Shown here: in pieces, positions 1-10,861 of the stretch
How the letters are laid out: every line of letters starts with the position of its first letter
Position numbering within the stretch: the stretch's first letter is position 1
NCBI GenBank assembly: GCA_016200355.1
Contig: JACQEY010000111.1
Location: forward strand, 1 to 64,000
DNA length: 64,000 nucleotides
Direction: 5' to 3'
From: Nitrospirota bacterium
Lineage (GTDB): Bacteria > Nitrospirota > Nitrospiria > Nitrospirales > Nitrospiraceae
Notes under the pieces: model-generated
What the model was told of the DNA's origin: nothing
What the model saw: only the letters and a program-made list of their open reading frames with translations
Database searches by the model: none
Position numbers and translations under genes: made by a program

Positions 1-2900
1 AGAGTACGGAGTCCCGCATTCGAGATCGCTATGCGGTCGGCACCGCGCTGGGCGTGGCCTGCTATGTTCCGGAAGACGAAGGACATCTCTCGTTCATTGA
101 GGGGGACAATCAGGGCGCCGGTCATGTGTTGCCGTACGAGTGGTTTCGGCTCAGCAAGACACGAGTATGCGGCGAAGAACAGGGTCGAATCCAGAGCACG
201 CTCGTGGTCTGGATTCCCGACGACGCCCTGAGTCGAGGGTTCTTGGCCACCCTGACCTCATTGTCGCAGGCCATGGTGTGTCAGGAATCGAAACAGAAGA
301 ACGAATGCCTTCTGACTGACGACCGGCGCAAACTGGTCCGTCTGAATCCTCTGTTGCAAGAGGCCGTCACGTTCAAGCTCGTGGGACCCCGCAGTTCCTC
401 CGCCCTGCGCGCGCTCCTGGAGGAGGCTGGAAACTTGTACGGCGAGCCCCATGAAGGGGGCGGGGTCTGGCCGAACGCGAACGGGACCATAGAACTCTAT
501 TCGCCATGGGCCAGTGCGATGAAAGGGCTCTTGGCCTATGGGCTCAAGAAGGAAGGGGGAAAAGGTCCCGCGTGTCAGACATATGAAGCCTGTGAGCAGG
601 AGTTCTTTTATCGGCTGGCGGCCGCGGATGTGCGGCTTGCCTATGAGACCGGATCCGACGACCGGCTCTTCGATACGCTCATACAAGAATTAGAACGTCG
701 TCAGGTACGGCTCGGGTGGGACGCGGTGATCCTCATCGGGGAGTGGGATTCGTTGTATGGTCGAGCGCTACCCATTGAGTTCCGTGCGGCAGCTTGTGCG
801 AAAGTGGCGACCTTCACGGAGGCCGAGCTGAAGCAGATCCAGGTGCCGACGACGATCAAGACCTGGTGTCCGACAGTCCCACGTGCAATTGATCTGCAGA
901 TTCAACGCACGGCGGACTACGAATCCCTGACCTTGAACGTCTTCCGGTATAGCTATCTGAGCGGTCTCGACGGCGAAGTGCCGGGCGACGACAGCGCGAA
1001 AGCCGCACGTGCAGAGAAACCCAAAAATACTGAGACGGCGAAGGATGCTCTGGCCGGTGGTCTGAAGGAACGCCCCGAAGGCACCAGTCAACTTGATTAT
1101 GTGCGCGCCTTGGCCACGCGGATTCAAGACGAAGGAGAAGGCGCGAAAGCGATCGGTATCCTGGGCTCTGACCCCTACGATGCGCTGCTCATTATGAAAG
1201 CGCTGCGACCGGCTTTCCCGTACGCCATCTTCTTCACTGTCGATCTCGATGCACGCCACCTTCACGCGAGCGAATATCAATGGACCAGGAACATGGTCAT
1301 CGCCTCGCCGTTCGGCTTGCAATTGGACGGTGGATTGCAACGCGATGTCCCGCCGTTCCGGAGCAGTGATCAAACGGCCACCTACTTTGCCGTGCTCCGG
1401 GCGGTGAATCACGTGGCCTGTCGCGCAGCGGGCGATCGGCAGAACCCGGCGGCCCTCTGTCCAGGGGGATATCACATGGCTCAGACCCCGGAAGACCGAA
1501 TCTACGACGCGGCTGAACATCCTCGAATCTTCGAAGTGGGGCGAGAGGGCGCCGTGGACTTAAGCGTCGTGGATGTTGAAGGCGTGAGAACGATCCACCC
1601 CTTACGGGCGGACCTCGAGCATACAGACAATCTGGGACAGTTGAAGCAGGGCATCGGTCCCGGCAGCGCAACAGTGATGGCGCTGATCGGAGTTGGGCTG
1701 TTGATCGGGACAGTATTGACATGGACTAATCAGCGACTCTGGCTTCGAGTCTCACGCTCCTGGCGTCTGTTCACTGTGGTCGGCCTCATCATCCTGGGCG
1801 GGACGGCGGTCTTTTTGGCCATGGGTGGCGGGACGGCTCTCATGGCCCATCACGATGCAGGCGAACCCTTTTCATGGACTGCGGGCGTCAGCATTTGGCC
1901 CGGGGAATTGCTCCGGCTTCTCGCGGGGATCTTGTGTGTCGTCTTCCTGGTCAAAGGGTCGCGCGATTTAATCAAGAACAGCGACGATCTCACCGAAGCC
2001 TTCCAGTTCCGTATCGATCAAGGTCATCGCTTCCGATTCACCTTGAGGACGTTCTGGACGAATCTGCAACGGGTCTACCATTCGACTGCCACCAGAGCGG
2101 CCACCACGGTCGATCAAGCCTGGGCGTGGTACCTCGATGCGGCAGGCCCGTTGCAGCGGACAGCGCGCATCCTGGTCCTGTTCCTCCTGTATGTCGCTGT
2201 CATGATTTCCCTGGGTCACTGGGTCGTTGACGAAGAAATGATCCATCCTTGTCGGGGGTGGCTGAGCTGTCGAGTGGACGTGATCATGACGCTGGTCAGC
2301 GTGAGCCTCGTGGTATTGCTGAACCTGGCGGTATTCGATGAGGTCATGTTGTGCCGTCGGTGGATCAGCTGGGTGAGTCTCTCGAGCGGTGGGTGGTCGG
2401 AGCAGGTGCAGGAGGAGTACTTGCGCGAATATGGATTGAGCCAGAGCCACAAGGCCGAGTTTGAAAAGCTCAAGTACTTAGCCGGCATCGACCTGATCAG
2501 TCGACGGACGGAAACGGTCAATCAACTCATCCGATATCCCTTCATCGCCTTACTGATCATGATCGCCGCGCGCAACGACTACTTCGATATCTGGAATTAC
2601 CCAGTCCTGCTGCTGCTGTCCTGGGGAGTGAACGTCGTGCTGGCGCTGAGCGGAGCGTTATTGCTCTATCAGGCTGCCGACCGAGCGAAACAAGCGGTCT
2701 TGGGGGGACTGAGCAAGCAAATGATCCAAGCCCTCGGGCTCGGCAAAGACCACGAAATCCGTGCGAAACAGGTCCAGTACATCATCGGCGAGGTCGAGGC
2801 CAACCAGAAGGGCGCCTTCGTTCCCTTCTACCAACAACCCGTCGTTGAATCGTCGCTCTACGGCGTCGTCGCGTTGCTGCAATATTTGTATATGAAATAA
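1..2900 (+). CDS. Large hypothetical membrane protein, 5' end truncated by window edge
   Basis: Frame of ORF 54..2900 is open to base 3 (STESRIRDRYAVGTALGVACYVPEDE...). Several hydrophobic helices in the C-terminal half. Confidence 0.85.
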   Translation, partial: STESRIRDRYAVGTALGVACYVPEDEGHLSFIEGDNQGAGHVLPYEWFRLSKTRVCGEEQGRIQSTLVVWIPDDALSRGFLATLTSLSQAMVCQESKQKNECLLTDDRRKLVRLNPLLQEAVTFKLVGPRSSSALRALLEEAGNLYGEPHEGGGVWPNANGTIELYSPWASAMKGLLAYGLKKEGGKGPACQTYEACEQEFFYRLAAADVRLAYETGSDDRLFDTLIQELERRQVRLGWDAVILIGEWDSLYGRALPIEFRAAACAKVATFTEAELKQIQVPTTIKTWCPTVPRAIDLQIQRTADYESLTLNVFRYSYLSGLDGEVPGDDSAKAARAEKPKNTETAKDALAGGLKERPEGTSQLDYVRALATRIQDEGEGAKAIGILGSDPYDALLIMKALRPAFPYAIFFTVDLDARHLHASEYQWTRNMVIASPFGLQLDGGLQRDVPPFRSSDQTATYFAVLRAVNHVACRAAGDRQNPAALCPGGYHMAQTPEDRIYDAAEHPRIFEVGREGAVDLSVVDVEGVRTIHPLRADLEHTDNLGQLKQGIGPGSATVMALIGVGLLIGTVLTWTNQRLWLRVSRSWRLFTVVGLIILGGTAVFLAMGGGTALMAHHDAGEPFSWTAGVSIWPGELLRLLAGILCVVFLVKGSRDLIKNSDDLTEAFQFRIDQGHRFRFTLRTFWTNLQRVYHSTATRAATTVDQAWAWYLDAAGPLQRTARILVLFLLYVAVMISLGHWVVDEEMIHPCRGWLSCRVDVIMTLVSVSLVVLLNLAVFDEVMLCRRWISWVSLSSGGWSEQVQEEYLREYGLSQSHKAEFEKLKYLAGIDLISRRTETVNQLIRYPFIALLIMIAARNDYFDIWNYPVLLLLSWGVNVVLALSGALLLYQAADRAKQAVLGGLSKQMIQALGLGKDHEIRAKQVQYIIGEVEANQKGAFVPFYQQPVVESSLYGVVALLQYLYMK

Positions 2901-2910
2901 CGGGTCGTTC

Positions 2911-3630
2911 ATGCGTGAAGAACACATAGGCGGGCTGCGGACGAGGATTACGGGCGGCACAGATGGAAAGGGTGGAGGTCACGGCCCTCTCATCATTCTT
3001 TTGCACGGCTTCGGCGCACCGGGGGACGATCTTGTGCCGCTGGCCGACGTCTTGACCGTGCCGGTCGGCACGAGGTTTGTGTTTCCCGAAGGCCCGCTCT
3101 CGTTGAGCTTTGGGCCGAGCGACGCGCGAGCCTGGTGGCTCATCGACATGGCCCGCATTGCGGCGGATCAAGCGGCAGGTCGGGTGCGTGATCGCTCGCA
3201 AGACATTCCTAAAGGGCTCGCTCCGGCGCGCGAGACGATGCTGGCGTTTCTCAAAGAAGTCGAACACACATTCGGCGCAGATCCGGGGAAGACCGTGCTC
3301 GGGGGATTTTCCCAGGGCGCGATGCTTTCTTGTGATGTGATGCTTAGAACGGCGCAGTCCTATGCCGGGCTGGTTCAACTGTCCGGAACGCTCCTTGCCG
3401 CACAGGAATGGGCTCCGCTGCTCCAGAAGCGCAAAGGGCTGCCGGTCTTTCAATGCCATGGGACGCGGGATGAGATCCTGCCCTACGCGGGGGCAGAAAA
3501 GCTGCGCGACACTTTGATTCACGCGGGACTTTCCGTTGAATGGCACAGTTTTCGTGGTGGCCATGAGATTCCACGGTCTGTTTTGCAGCGGATGGGGCCG
3601 TTCATCACCAAGGCGGTCACTCACACATGA
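2911..3630 (+). CDS. Phospholipase/carboxylesterase-type alpha/beta hydrolase
   Basis: LLHGFGAPGDD, GGFSQGAML nucleophile elbow, GGHEIP catalytic His region. Confidence 0.85.
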   Translation: MREEHIGGLRTRITGGTDGKGGGHGPLIILLHGFGAPGDDLVPLADVLTVPVGTRFVFPEGPLSLSFGPSDARAWWLIDMARIAADQAAGRVRDRSQDIPKGLAPARETMLAFLKEVEHTFGADPGKTVLGGFSQGAMLSCDVMLRTAQSYAGLVQLSGTLLAAQEWAPLLQKRKGLPVFQCHGTRDEILPYAGAEKLRDTLIHAGLSVEWHSFRGGHEIPRSVLQRMGPFITKAVTHT

Positions 3631-4382
3631 GCAGCCTGCATCTGTTCGAACTCGCAGCAACCGACGGCAAACTGATTCGCGGGGATCGTGTCGAAGGGAA
3701 AGATCGACAGATTTTCTTCATCACCGGCTTCCTCTCGAAACGGTGGGGCAACAAGAGCAAGGCACTTGCACAGTGGTGTGAAGAGAAGGGGTGGGGATTT
3801 TGTTGTTACGATGTCCGGGGGTTCGGCGACTCAGAGGGGACGTTTACCGACTACACGTTGTCCGATTGGATTGCGGATGCGCGAACGGTCATCACGATGC
3901 TGAAGGGTGGGCCACCACTGACGATTGTCGGCAATTCACTCGGAGGCTGGATCGCCTGGCTCATGGCGCAAGAGTGTCAGGAAGTCGAGCGACTGATCCT
4001 CATCGCTCCAGCCTTCAATATGATGGGCCTGCGCGCGAAATCGATTGATCCTGAACGGCAGCATGATTGGCATACAGCCGGCTGGATGTCTTGGGACGAG
4101 GAACCGGCGCATTGTGATTATCCCATCGCGTGGAAATGGGTCGAGGAGAGCGAGGCCTATTGGAAGACGAGTTTCGACCGGCTGCGGCCTGTCAGCACTG
4201 CCATTCTCCACGGCCAACGAGACAGCGTGATTCTGCCGCAAGGCAGCAGCCAGTTTGTCGACCAACTGCGATCCCTGGCTCCCTCGTTTCCCGTCGAACT
4301 CCATCTGGTTCCAGGCGACCATCGATTGAGTAGTCCCGAACATCTGGCTCTGTTCCAGCAATTGGTCCAAAGGAGGGGCTAA
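3627..4382 (+). CDS. Alpha/beta hydrolase
   Basis: Overlaps upstream hydrolase by ATGA. GNSLGGW elbow, PGDHRLS C-terminal His motif. Confidence 0.85.
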   Translation: MSSLHLFELAATDGKLIRGDRVEGKDRQIFFITGFLSKRWGNKSKALAQWCEEKGWGFCCYDVRGFGDSEGTFTDYTLSDWIADARTVITMLKGGPPLTIVGNSLGGWIAWLMAQECQEVERLILIAPAFNMMGLRAKSIDPERQHDWHTAGWMSWDEEPAHCDYPIAWKWVEESEAYWKTSFDRLRPVSTAILHGQRDSVILPQGSSQFVDQLRSLAPSFPVELHLVPGDHRLSSPEHLALFQQLVQRRG

Positions 4383-4549
4383 TGCTCACGTTGATTCATA
4401 AAGAATGCGGCGGACCTGCCCTGGACGAATCGCCGGTCGGCGAAGTCTGCGCCATCCCCATCGACCGGTTTCCCTTTGCCTGCTTCACCTGCCTGGAAGA
4501 GATTGTCGACGAATCGGAAGTCCGGCTCTCCGAAGAATTGGGCATTTGA
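4382..4549 (+). CDS. Small conserved-looking protein (55 aa), possible metal-binding
   Basis: Not in ORF track. Overlaps the preceding stop (TAATG). MLTLIHKECGGPALDESPVGEVCAIPIDRFPFACFTCLEEI... with paired Cys. Confidence 0.6.
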   Translation: MLTLIHKECGGPALDESPVGEVCAIPIDRFPFACFTCLEEIVDESEVRLSEELGI

Positions 4550-4657
4550 CGGAACAAACACTTCCTCTCAGGCTCCATCCAACTGGTTGTGCAACAGGAC
4601 AGGCTTTTGTTATCGTGAGCCCTTCAGCGGGGCTATTTACAAGGAGAACGGTGTTCC

Positions 4658-6340
<1,683 letters not shown>

Positions 6341-6353
6341 CACCCATCCACCA

Positions 6354-7235
6354 ATGGCACCTCGCGCGATCATCACCGGGGCGGCGGGCTTAATCGGACA
6401 GTACCTTGTGAAGACCGCCCCGCGATGGGCTCCCGGTTGGGATGTAACGGGACTATCCCGTGCGGAGCTTGAACTGACCGAATCGTTGAAGGTGGAAGCG
6501 CGGATTCATGCGTTGAAGCCAGACCTCCTCATCCATTGTGCCGCTCTCAGCCGAACCAAGGCCTGCGAGCAAGATCCTGATCAAGCCCACTGCATCAATG
6601 TGGAGGCCACTGCGCATCTCGCGCAGTTGTCCCAGGACATTCCCTTCATCTTCCTGTCCAGCGGGGAAGTCTTCGACGGGAAGACCGGCTGGTATGTCGA
6701 GACGGATGAACCGAACCCGATCAACGTATATGGCCAGACGAAGCTGGAAGCCGAACAGGCCGTTTTGAAGAATCCCACACATACAGTCATTCGGATTGTC
6801 CTGACTGCCGGAACTTCGGAGGCCAGCGACAAGAGTTTTGTCGAAGATATGTGTCGGACCGCGAAGGCCGGCAAGGATGTGACGCTCTATGCCGACGAGT
6901 TCCGCTGCCCCCTTCCTGCTGGTGTGATTGCACGAACCATCTGGGAACTCGTCGATCGCAAGCAGCCGGGTCTCTATCACCTGGGCGGAAGTGAACGGCT
7001 CTCGCGCTGGGAAATTGGTGAGTCTTTGCTGCCTTGGTATCCGGAGTTACAAGGCCACCTGATAAAAGGCTCCTCACGGAATCACGTTGGGAGCCTCCGG
7101 CCCGCCGATCTTTCGCTCCGTTGCGACAAGATCCAGCGCCTCCTGTCGTTTCGCATCACGGGATTTCGTGAATGGCTCGCTGGGCGTTCACGTCTAGGTG
7201 CGGACTTGTGGGATTACCTCGACGGAAGTCCGTGA
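6354..7235 (+). CDS. SDR / RmlD-like sugar nucleotide reductase family protein
   Basis: GAAGLIGQYL nucleotide motif, YGQTKLEAE active site motif. Confidence 0.85.
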   Translation: MAPRAIITGAAGLIGQYLVKTAPRWAPGWDVTGLSRAELELTESLKVEARIHALKPDLLIHCAALSRTKACEQDPDQAHCINVEATAHLAQLSQDIPFIFLSSGEVFDGKTGWYVETDEPNPINVYGQTKLEAEQAVLKNPTHTVIRIVLTAGTSEASDKSFVEDMCRTAKAGKDVTLYADEFRCPLPAGVIARTIWELVDRKQPGLYHLGGSERLSRWEIGESLLPWYPELQGHLIKGSSRNHVGSLRPADLSLRCDKIQRLLSFRITGFREWLAGRSRLGADLWDYLDGSP

Positions 7236-7272
7236 GGCGTGAAGCGCAGGAACCGGGACATCGGAGGACGCG

Positions 7273-8070
7273 ATGATGGGATCGGATACTCTGTCCATCG
7301 TCCTCACTGCGTATCTGGCCATGGCTGTTGTCATGGCGGGGCTCTGGGTCCTCCAACTTCGAGTGCGCAATGCCTCGATCGCGGACGTCGGCTGGTGCGC
7401 GGGTCTCATCGCGGTCGTGCTGTGGTACGCCACACAGGCCACCGGCGAAACAGAGCGAAAAATGCTGGTGACTGCCTTGGCCTTGCTCTATGCAGGGAGG
7501 CTGGGATTCTACATCCTCCTCAATCGGGTGATCGGTAAGACGGAGGATGCTCGCTATCAGCGACTGCGCGAGCAATGGGGCGCATCCGAACGGCTCAAGA
7601 TGTTCGGATACTTTCAACTGCAAGCGCTGGCTGTGGCGGCCTTCTCCCTCCCGTTTCTGGTTCTGGTCCACAATCCACGATCCCCCTTCGCGCTGATCGA
7701 GCTCGTGGGGTTGCTGATCTGGATCATCGCGGTTTCCGGGGAAGCTCTGGCGGACTGGCAGCTCGCGCAATTCCGATCCAAGTCGTGGAATCGCGGCAGG
7801 GTCTGTTGCGCCGGACTCTGGCGCTATTCACGCCATCCGAATTATTTCTTTGAATGGTTGCACTGGTGGGCCTACGTTATCATGGGAGTGAGCACGCCTG
7901 GATGGATCTTGACCTGGATTGGCCCGATCGGCATGGGGTGGGCACTACTGAAAGTCACGGGTATTCCTTGGACGGAGCAACAGGCCCTCGCGAGACGGGG
8001 AGAGGACTATCGAGCCTATCAACGGAGGACGAACGCATTCTTCCCATGGTTTCCTCGTGGCTCGCAGTGA
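7273..8070 (+). CDS. DUF1295 / steroid 5-alpha-reductase-like membrane protein
   Basis: GLWRYSRHPNYFFEW motif, multiple TM helices. Confidence 0.9.
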   Translation: MMGSDTLSIVLTAYLAMAVVMAGLWVLQLRVRNASIADVGWCAGLIAVVLWYATQATGETERKMLVTALALLYAGRLGFYILLNRVIGKTEDARYQRLREQWGASERLKMFGYFQLQALAVAAFSLPFLVLVHNPRSPFALIELVGLLIWIIAVSGEALADWQLAQFRSKSWNRGRVCCAGLWRYSRHPNYFFEWLHWWAYVIMGVSTPGWILTWIGPIGMGWALLKVTGIPWTEQQALARRGEDYRAYQRRTNAFFPWFPRGSQ

Positions 8071-8123
8071 ATGCAGTATAAAGTGTGCTACCGAGATCTT
8101 GCCACTGGCAACTCGGATGGCAG

Positions 8124-8453
8124 CTATTCTCGTATTTGATCCAGAAACCGATTCAGCCTAGTCCGTGAGGTTGCGTCCATCGTTTGGATTTCCCACCCGG
8201 CATCGTGTCCAGAAGACCAGCGAACGATAGCGGATTCGATGAACAGGTACTTGGACTCTTCCTCATCGTGGGGCAGTTCGATATAAACCGGCATCACCAT
8301 TCCCTGAGTGACTGGGTGATCCCCCGTGGCTCGCCAGCCGGATGCCGATAGATCCCAGAGATGCCCTTTCCCGTGGAAATTCTCGCTATGGTACAGAAAG
8401 GGATGACGGACCGAAATGCGCTGTCCCGCTCGAACGGCATAGTTCTTGGCCAC
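8124..8453 (-). CDS. PilZ domain protein
   Basis: RAGQRISVRH...DLSASGWRA, PilZ-like motif. Confidence 0.8.
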   Translation of the reverse strand: MAKNYAVRAGQRISVRHPFLYHSENFHGKGHLWDLSASGWRATGDHPVTQGMVMPVYIELPHDEEESKYLFIESAIVRWSSGHDAGWEIQTMDATSRTRLNRFLDQIRE

Positions 8454-8480
8454 CTTGCCCTCCCTATGATCGCTCGTCCC

Positions 8481-8693
8481 TCAATTGAGCGCTGCGAGCC
8501 TGGCGCGGGCGGTCTCGGCTTCCTTGCTGTTGGGGTAGAGACGGATCACGTCTTCATACAACTGCTTCGCGTGGGGTATGTTCATCTGGCGCTCTTCGAA
8601 CTCGGCGGTTTCGAGCAGGTCCTTGGCCTTGTCGCCGGAACAGCTGAGTAGAAGAACACAGCAGAGGGCACAGAACATGAGTCGGGCTGTCAT
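8481..8693 (-). CDS. Small TPR-like lipoprotein
   Basis: Lipobox-like LLLSCSG, then LYEDVIRLYPNSKEAETARARL. Internal Met start preferred. Confidence 0.65.
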   Translation of the reverse strand: MTARLMFCALCCVLLLSCSGDKAKDLLETAEFEERQMNIPHAKQLYEDVIRLYPNSKEAETARARLAALN

Positions 8694-8718
8694 CTTAGTC
8701 GCCCTTTCTGGAAGCATC

Positions 8719-9117
8719 CTACCGACCTGATACGTTGCTGTCCACTCGACCAGCTGGTGATCCGACCGAATCGATGCCGTAACGCGGGGCGGTGATACCT
8801 TCGCTCCGACAGTGTGGGCATCGGCTGGGCCGGGTGAGCCGTCTGCGGTCGCGGAAGACAAAGTCGCAGTCCTGGCAGCGAGATGGCTCCAGGATGAATC
8901 GACGAGTTTTATCTCGCGCGATCGATTTCACCGCGTGCATGAGATGATCTTCGACCTGTCGCTCAGGAATCGCGAGCATCTGGGCTAGTTGGTGGGTCGT
9001 CAAACGCGTGCCGGTCAACAGTTCCATGATGCGCTGGCGTGGGGTGCGTTCGGGAGGAAGCATAGGGCTATGGTAGGCGAGCAGGCGCTGAAGCTCAAGA
9101 AGCGTCCATGAAACCAT
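8719..9117 (-). CDS. Winged-helix regulator with zinc ribbon
   Basis: HTH-like LTTHQLAQMLAIPERQVEDHL and CQDCDF...CPHCRSEGI. Confidence 0.7.
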   Translation of the reverse strand: MVSWTLLELQRLLAYHSPMLPPERTPRQRIMELLTGTRLTTHQLAQMLAIPERQVEDHLMHAVKSIARDKTRRFILEPSRCQDCDFVFRDRRRLTRPSRCPHCRSEGITAPRYGIDSVGSPAGRVDSNVSGR

Positions 9118-9139
9118 GGTCGATGCCCGCGCCGGCAGA

Positions 9140-9322
9140 CTACTCTGCTTCCTTCAGCGTGAAGATACTCACCTCTTGATCGCAGAGGCCGGCGCAATCG
9201 CTCTTGAGCGTTTTCGTCGCCAGCACGCCGTTTTTGCCCACAAAGGTCCAGTTCCTCAGCAGATTCACCTCTTCGCCGTTGCGACTCGCATAATACATGG
9301 GGTGCAAAAATGGATGAGGCAT
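9140..9322 (-). CDS. Hypothetical protein (60 aa)
   Basis: Open frame with plausible composition between two minus-strand genes. Confidence 0.4.
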   Translation of the reverse strand: MPHPFLHPMYYASRNGEEVNLLRNWTFVGKNGVLATKTLKSDCAGLCDQEVSIFTLKEAE

Positions 9323-9466
9323 GGGCTTTCCCTACTTGGACAACCCGACCGGCTGGAATGACCGCCATGCTAGCCGAAGCCGTCTGGTACTTCAACCGCC
9401 TAAACTCCAGTTGCCGCGTTCAGGAGGTTGGCGTACAATCCGCCTACTTCATTCGGAGCACGACCC

Positions 9467-10751
9467 ATGCGGTATCTGGCCTTGCCCATGGTCCTCTGTT
9501 TCCCCCTCTTGTCGTACGCCGGCAATATCAAAGATACCGACCTGATCACCAGCAATACGTTCTTTCTTCCTCCCGGCACCGCCAACACGGTCTTCATTCA
9601 AGCGCGGAATTCGTCCGACAACCAAGGTGTCTCGCTCACCGACCTCGGTGCTCGGCTGACCGCTAAGGGCTATCAGATCATCCAAGATCCCAGTGCAGCG
9701 CATTACATCGTGCTTGCGAATATCGTGTACTGCAATGTCACGAAGCCGGAGATGCCGGTGGAATCCATTGTCGCGAGCGGTTATGGGGCGGGCATCGGTT
9801 CCTCCATTATGGGTGGGTTACAAGGGCTCACCGGCATGGCCAGCATGGCGGGACCACAAGGCGCGATTGTCGGCACCGCCGCTTCAATGGGCCTCAGTGC
9901 CATTGAGGGGATCGGCAGCGCGGTGGGGAGTCTATTCAGCGGACCCTCGACGCCCAAGATGCCGGACGATGCGAATTATGCCTGCGTTGCCGATCTGCAG
10001 ATTACAGAGCAAGGTGCCGCCGCAGTTGCGACTCCTGCTGGAAAATCCGGCAGTGGCGCGCAGCCCGGGGTCTACCAGACTCGTCTTGCCGCCGATGTGC
10101 ACCAGAAAAAACTTGATGAAGCGGAAGCCACGCCATTGTTGCAACAGCAATCGGACAGCCTATCTCCAATTGAGAAACATTTCTGAAAATCAAAACATCA
10201 CGCTCATCGACATCCAGAGCAAACTCACGACCAAGGGCTACCAAGTCACCAAAGATCCGGAACAGGCGAATTATTGGATCCAAGCCAAGGTCGTCTATTG
10301 TCACATGGCTGCCGACGGCGTCACGCCGGAATCTGTTGCGAAAGCGAGTTTCGGCGCTGGTGTCAGCAGCGGCGGAACAGCAATGGCCTCTGTCAATTCA
10401 ATGGGTGGCGATGAAACAGGGAGAATGATTCCCGGCGGCATGCCCAACATCAACGCCATGATGGCTCAGGCCATGGCTATGAGCGGTGGGCGAGGAGGCT
10501 TTCCCGGAATGCAGATGCAACAGGCGCCAAAGGAAGAGGGCATCACCTATCTCTGTGTGGCTGACGTTCAGATCACTGATCGTAAAATGGGCAAGCCATT
10601 AGGCCAGCCGACGGCTGGGCAAGCGACGGCTGGACCGAAAGTGCAGCAGATGCGGATGGTGGGTCACGTCCGCCAGAAAGATCTCGATATTCCCGAAGCC
10701 ACGCCGATCATCCAAGAAAAAATCAGCACCGGTATCGCCGGACTGTTCTAG
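9467..10751 (+). pseudogene. Two fused TraT-like (complement-resistance lipoprotein family) domains in different frames
   Basis: Copy 1 (..9467-10186) VFIQARNSSDNQGVSLTDLGARLTAKGYQIIQDPSAAHYIVLANIVYCNV; copy 2 in another frame AYLQLRNISENQNITLIDIQSKLTTKGYQVTKDPEQANYWIQAKVVYCHM...EATPIIQEKISTGIAGLF. Confidence 0.75.
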
Positions 10752-10861
10752 GCATCCCCGCTCGCGTCAGGTCCTTCCACTTCCTCTGCGATCTCCTCCG
10801 GGATCCTGCTATACTAACGTCGTCTCTGCCCCTGTCCCCTCCTCACAAAGGCGGTTGCGCG

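Noticed and set aside
2782-3660. 292-aa minus-strand ORF opposite the hydrolase gene
   Set aside because: Arg-rich, no recognisable motifs, overlaps a real hydrolase.
10104-10112. A6C tract (CAGAAAAAACTTG) as a programmed -1 frameshift site in the TraT-like gene
   Set aside because: The heptamer phase is wrong (AAA AAA C in frame), the required shift is +1, and homology to copy 1 continues past it.
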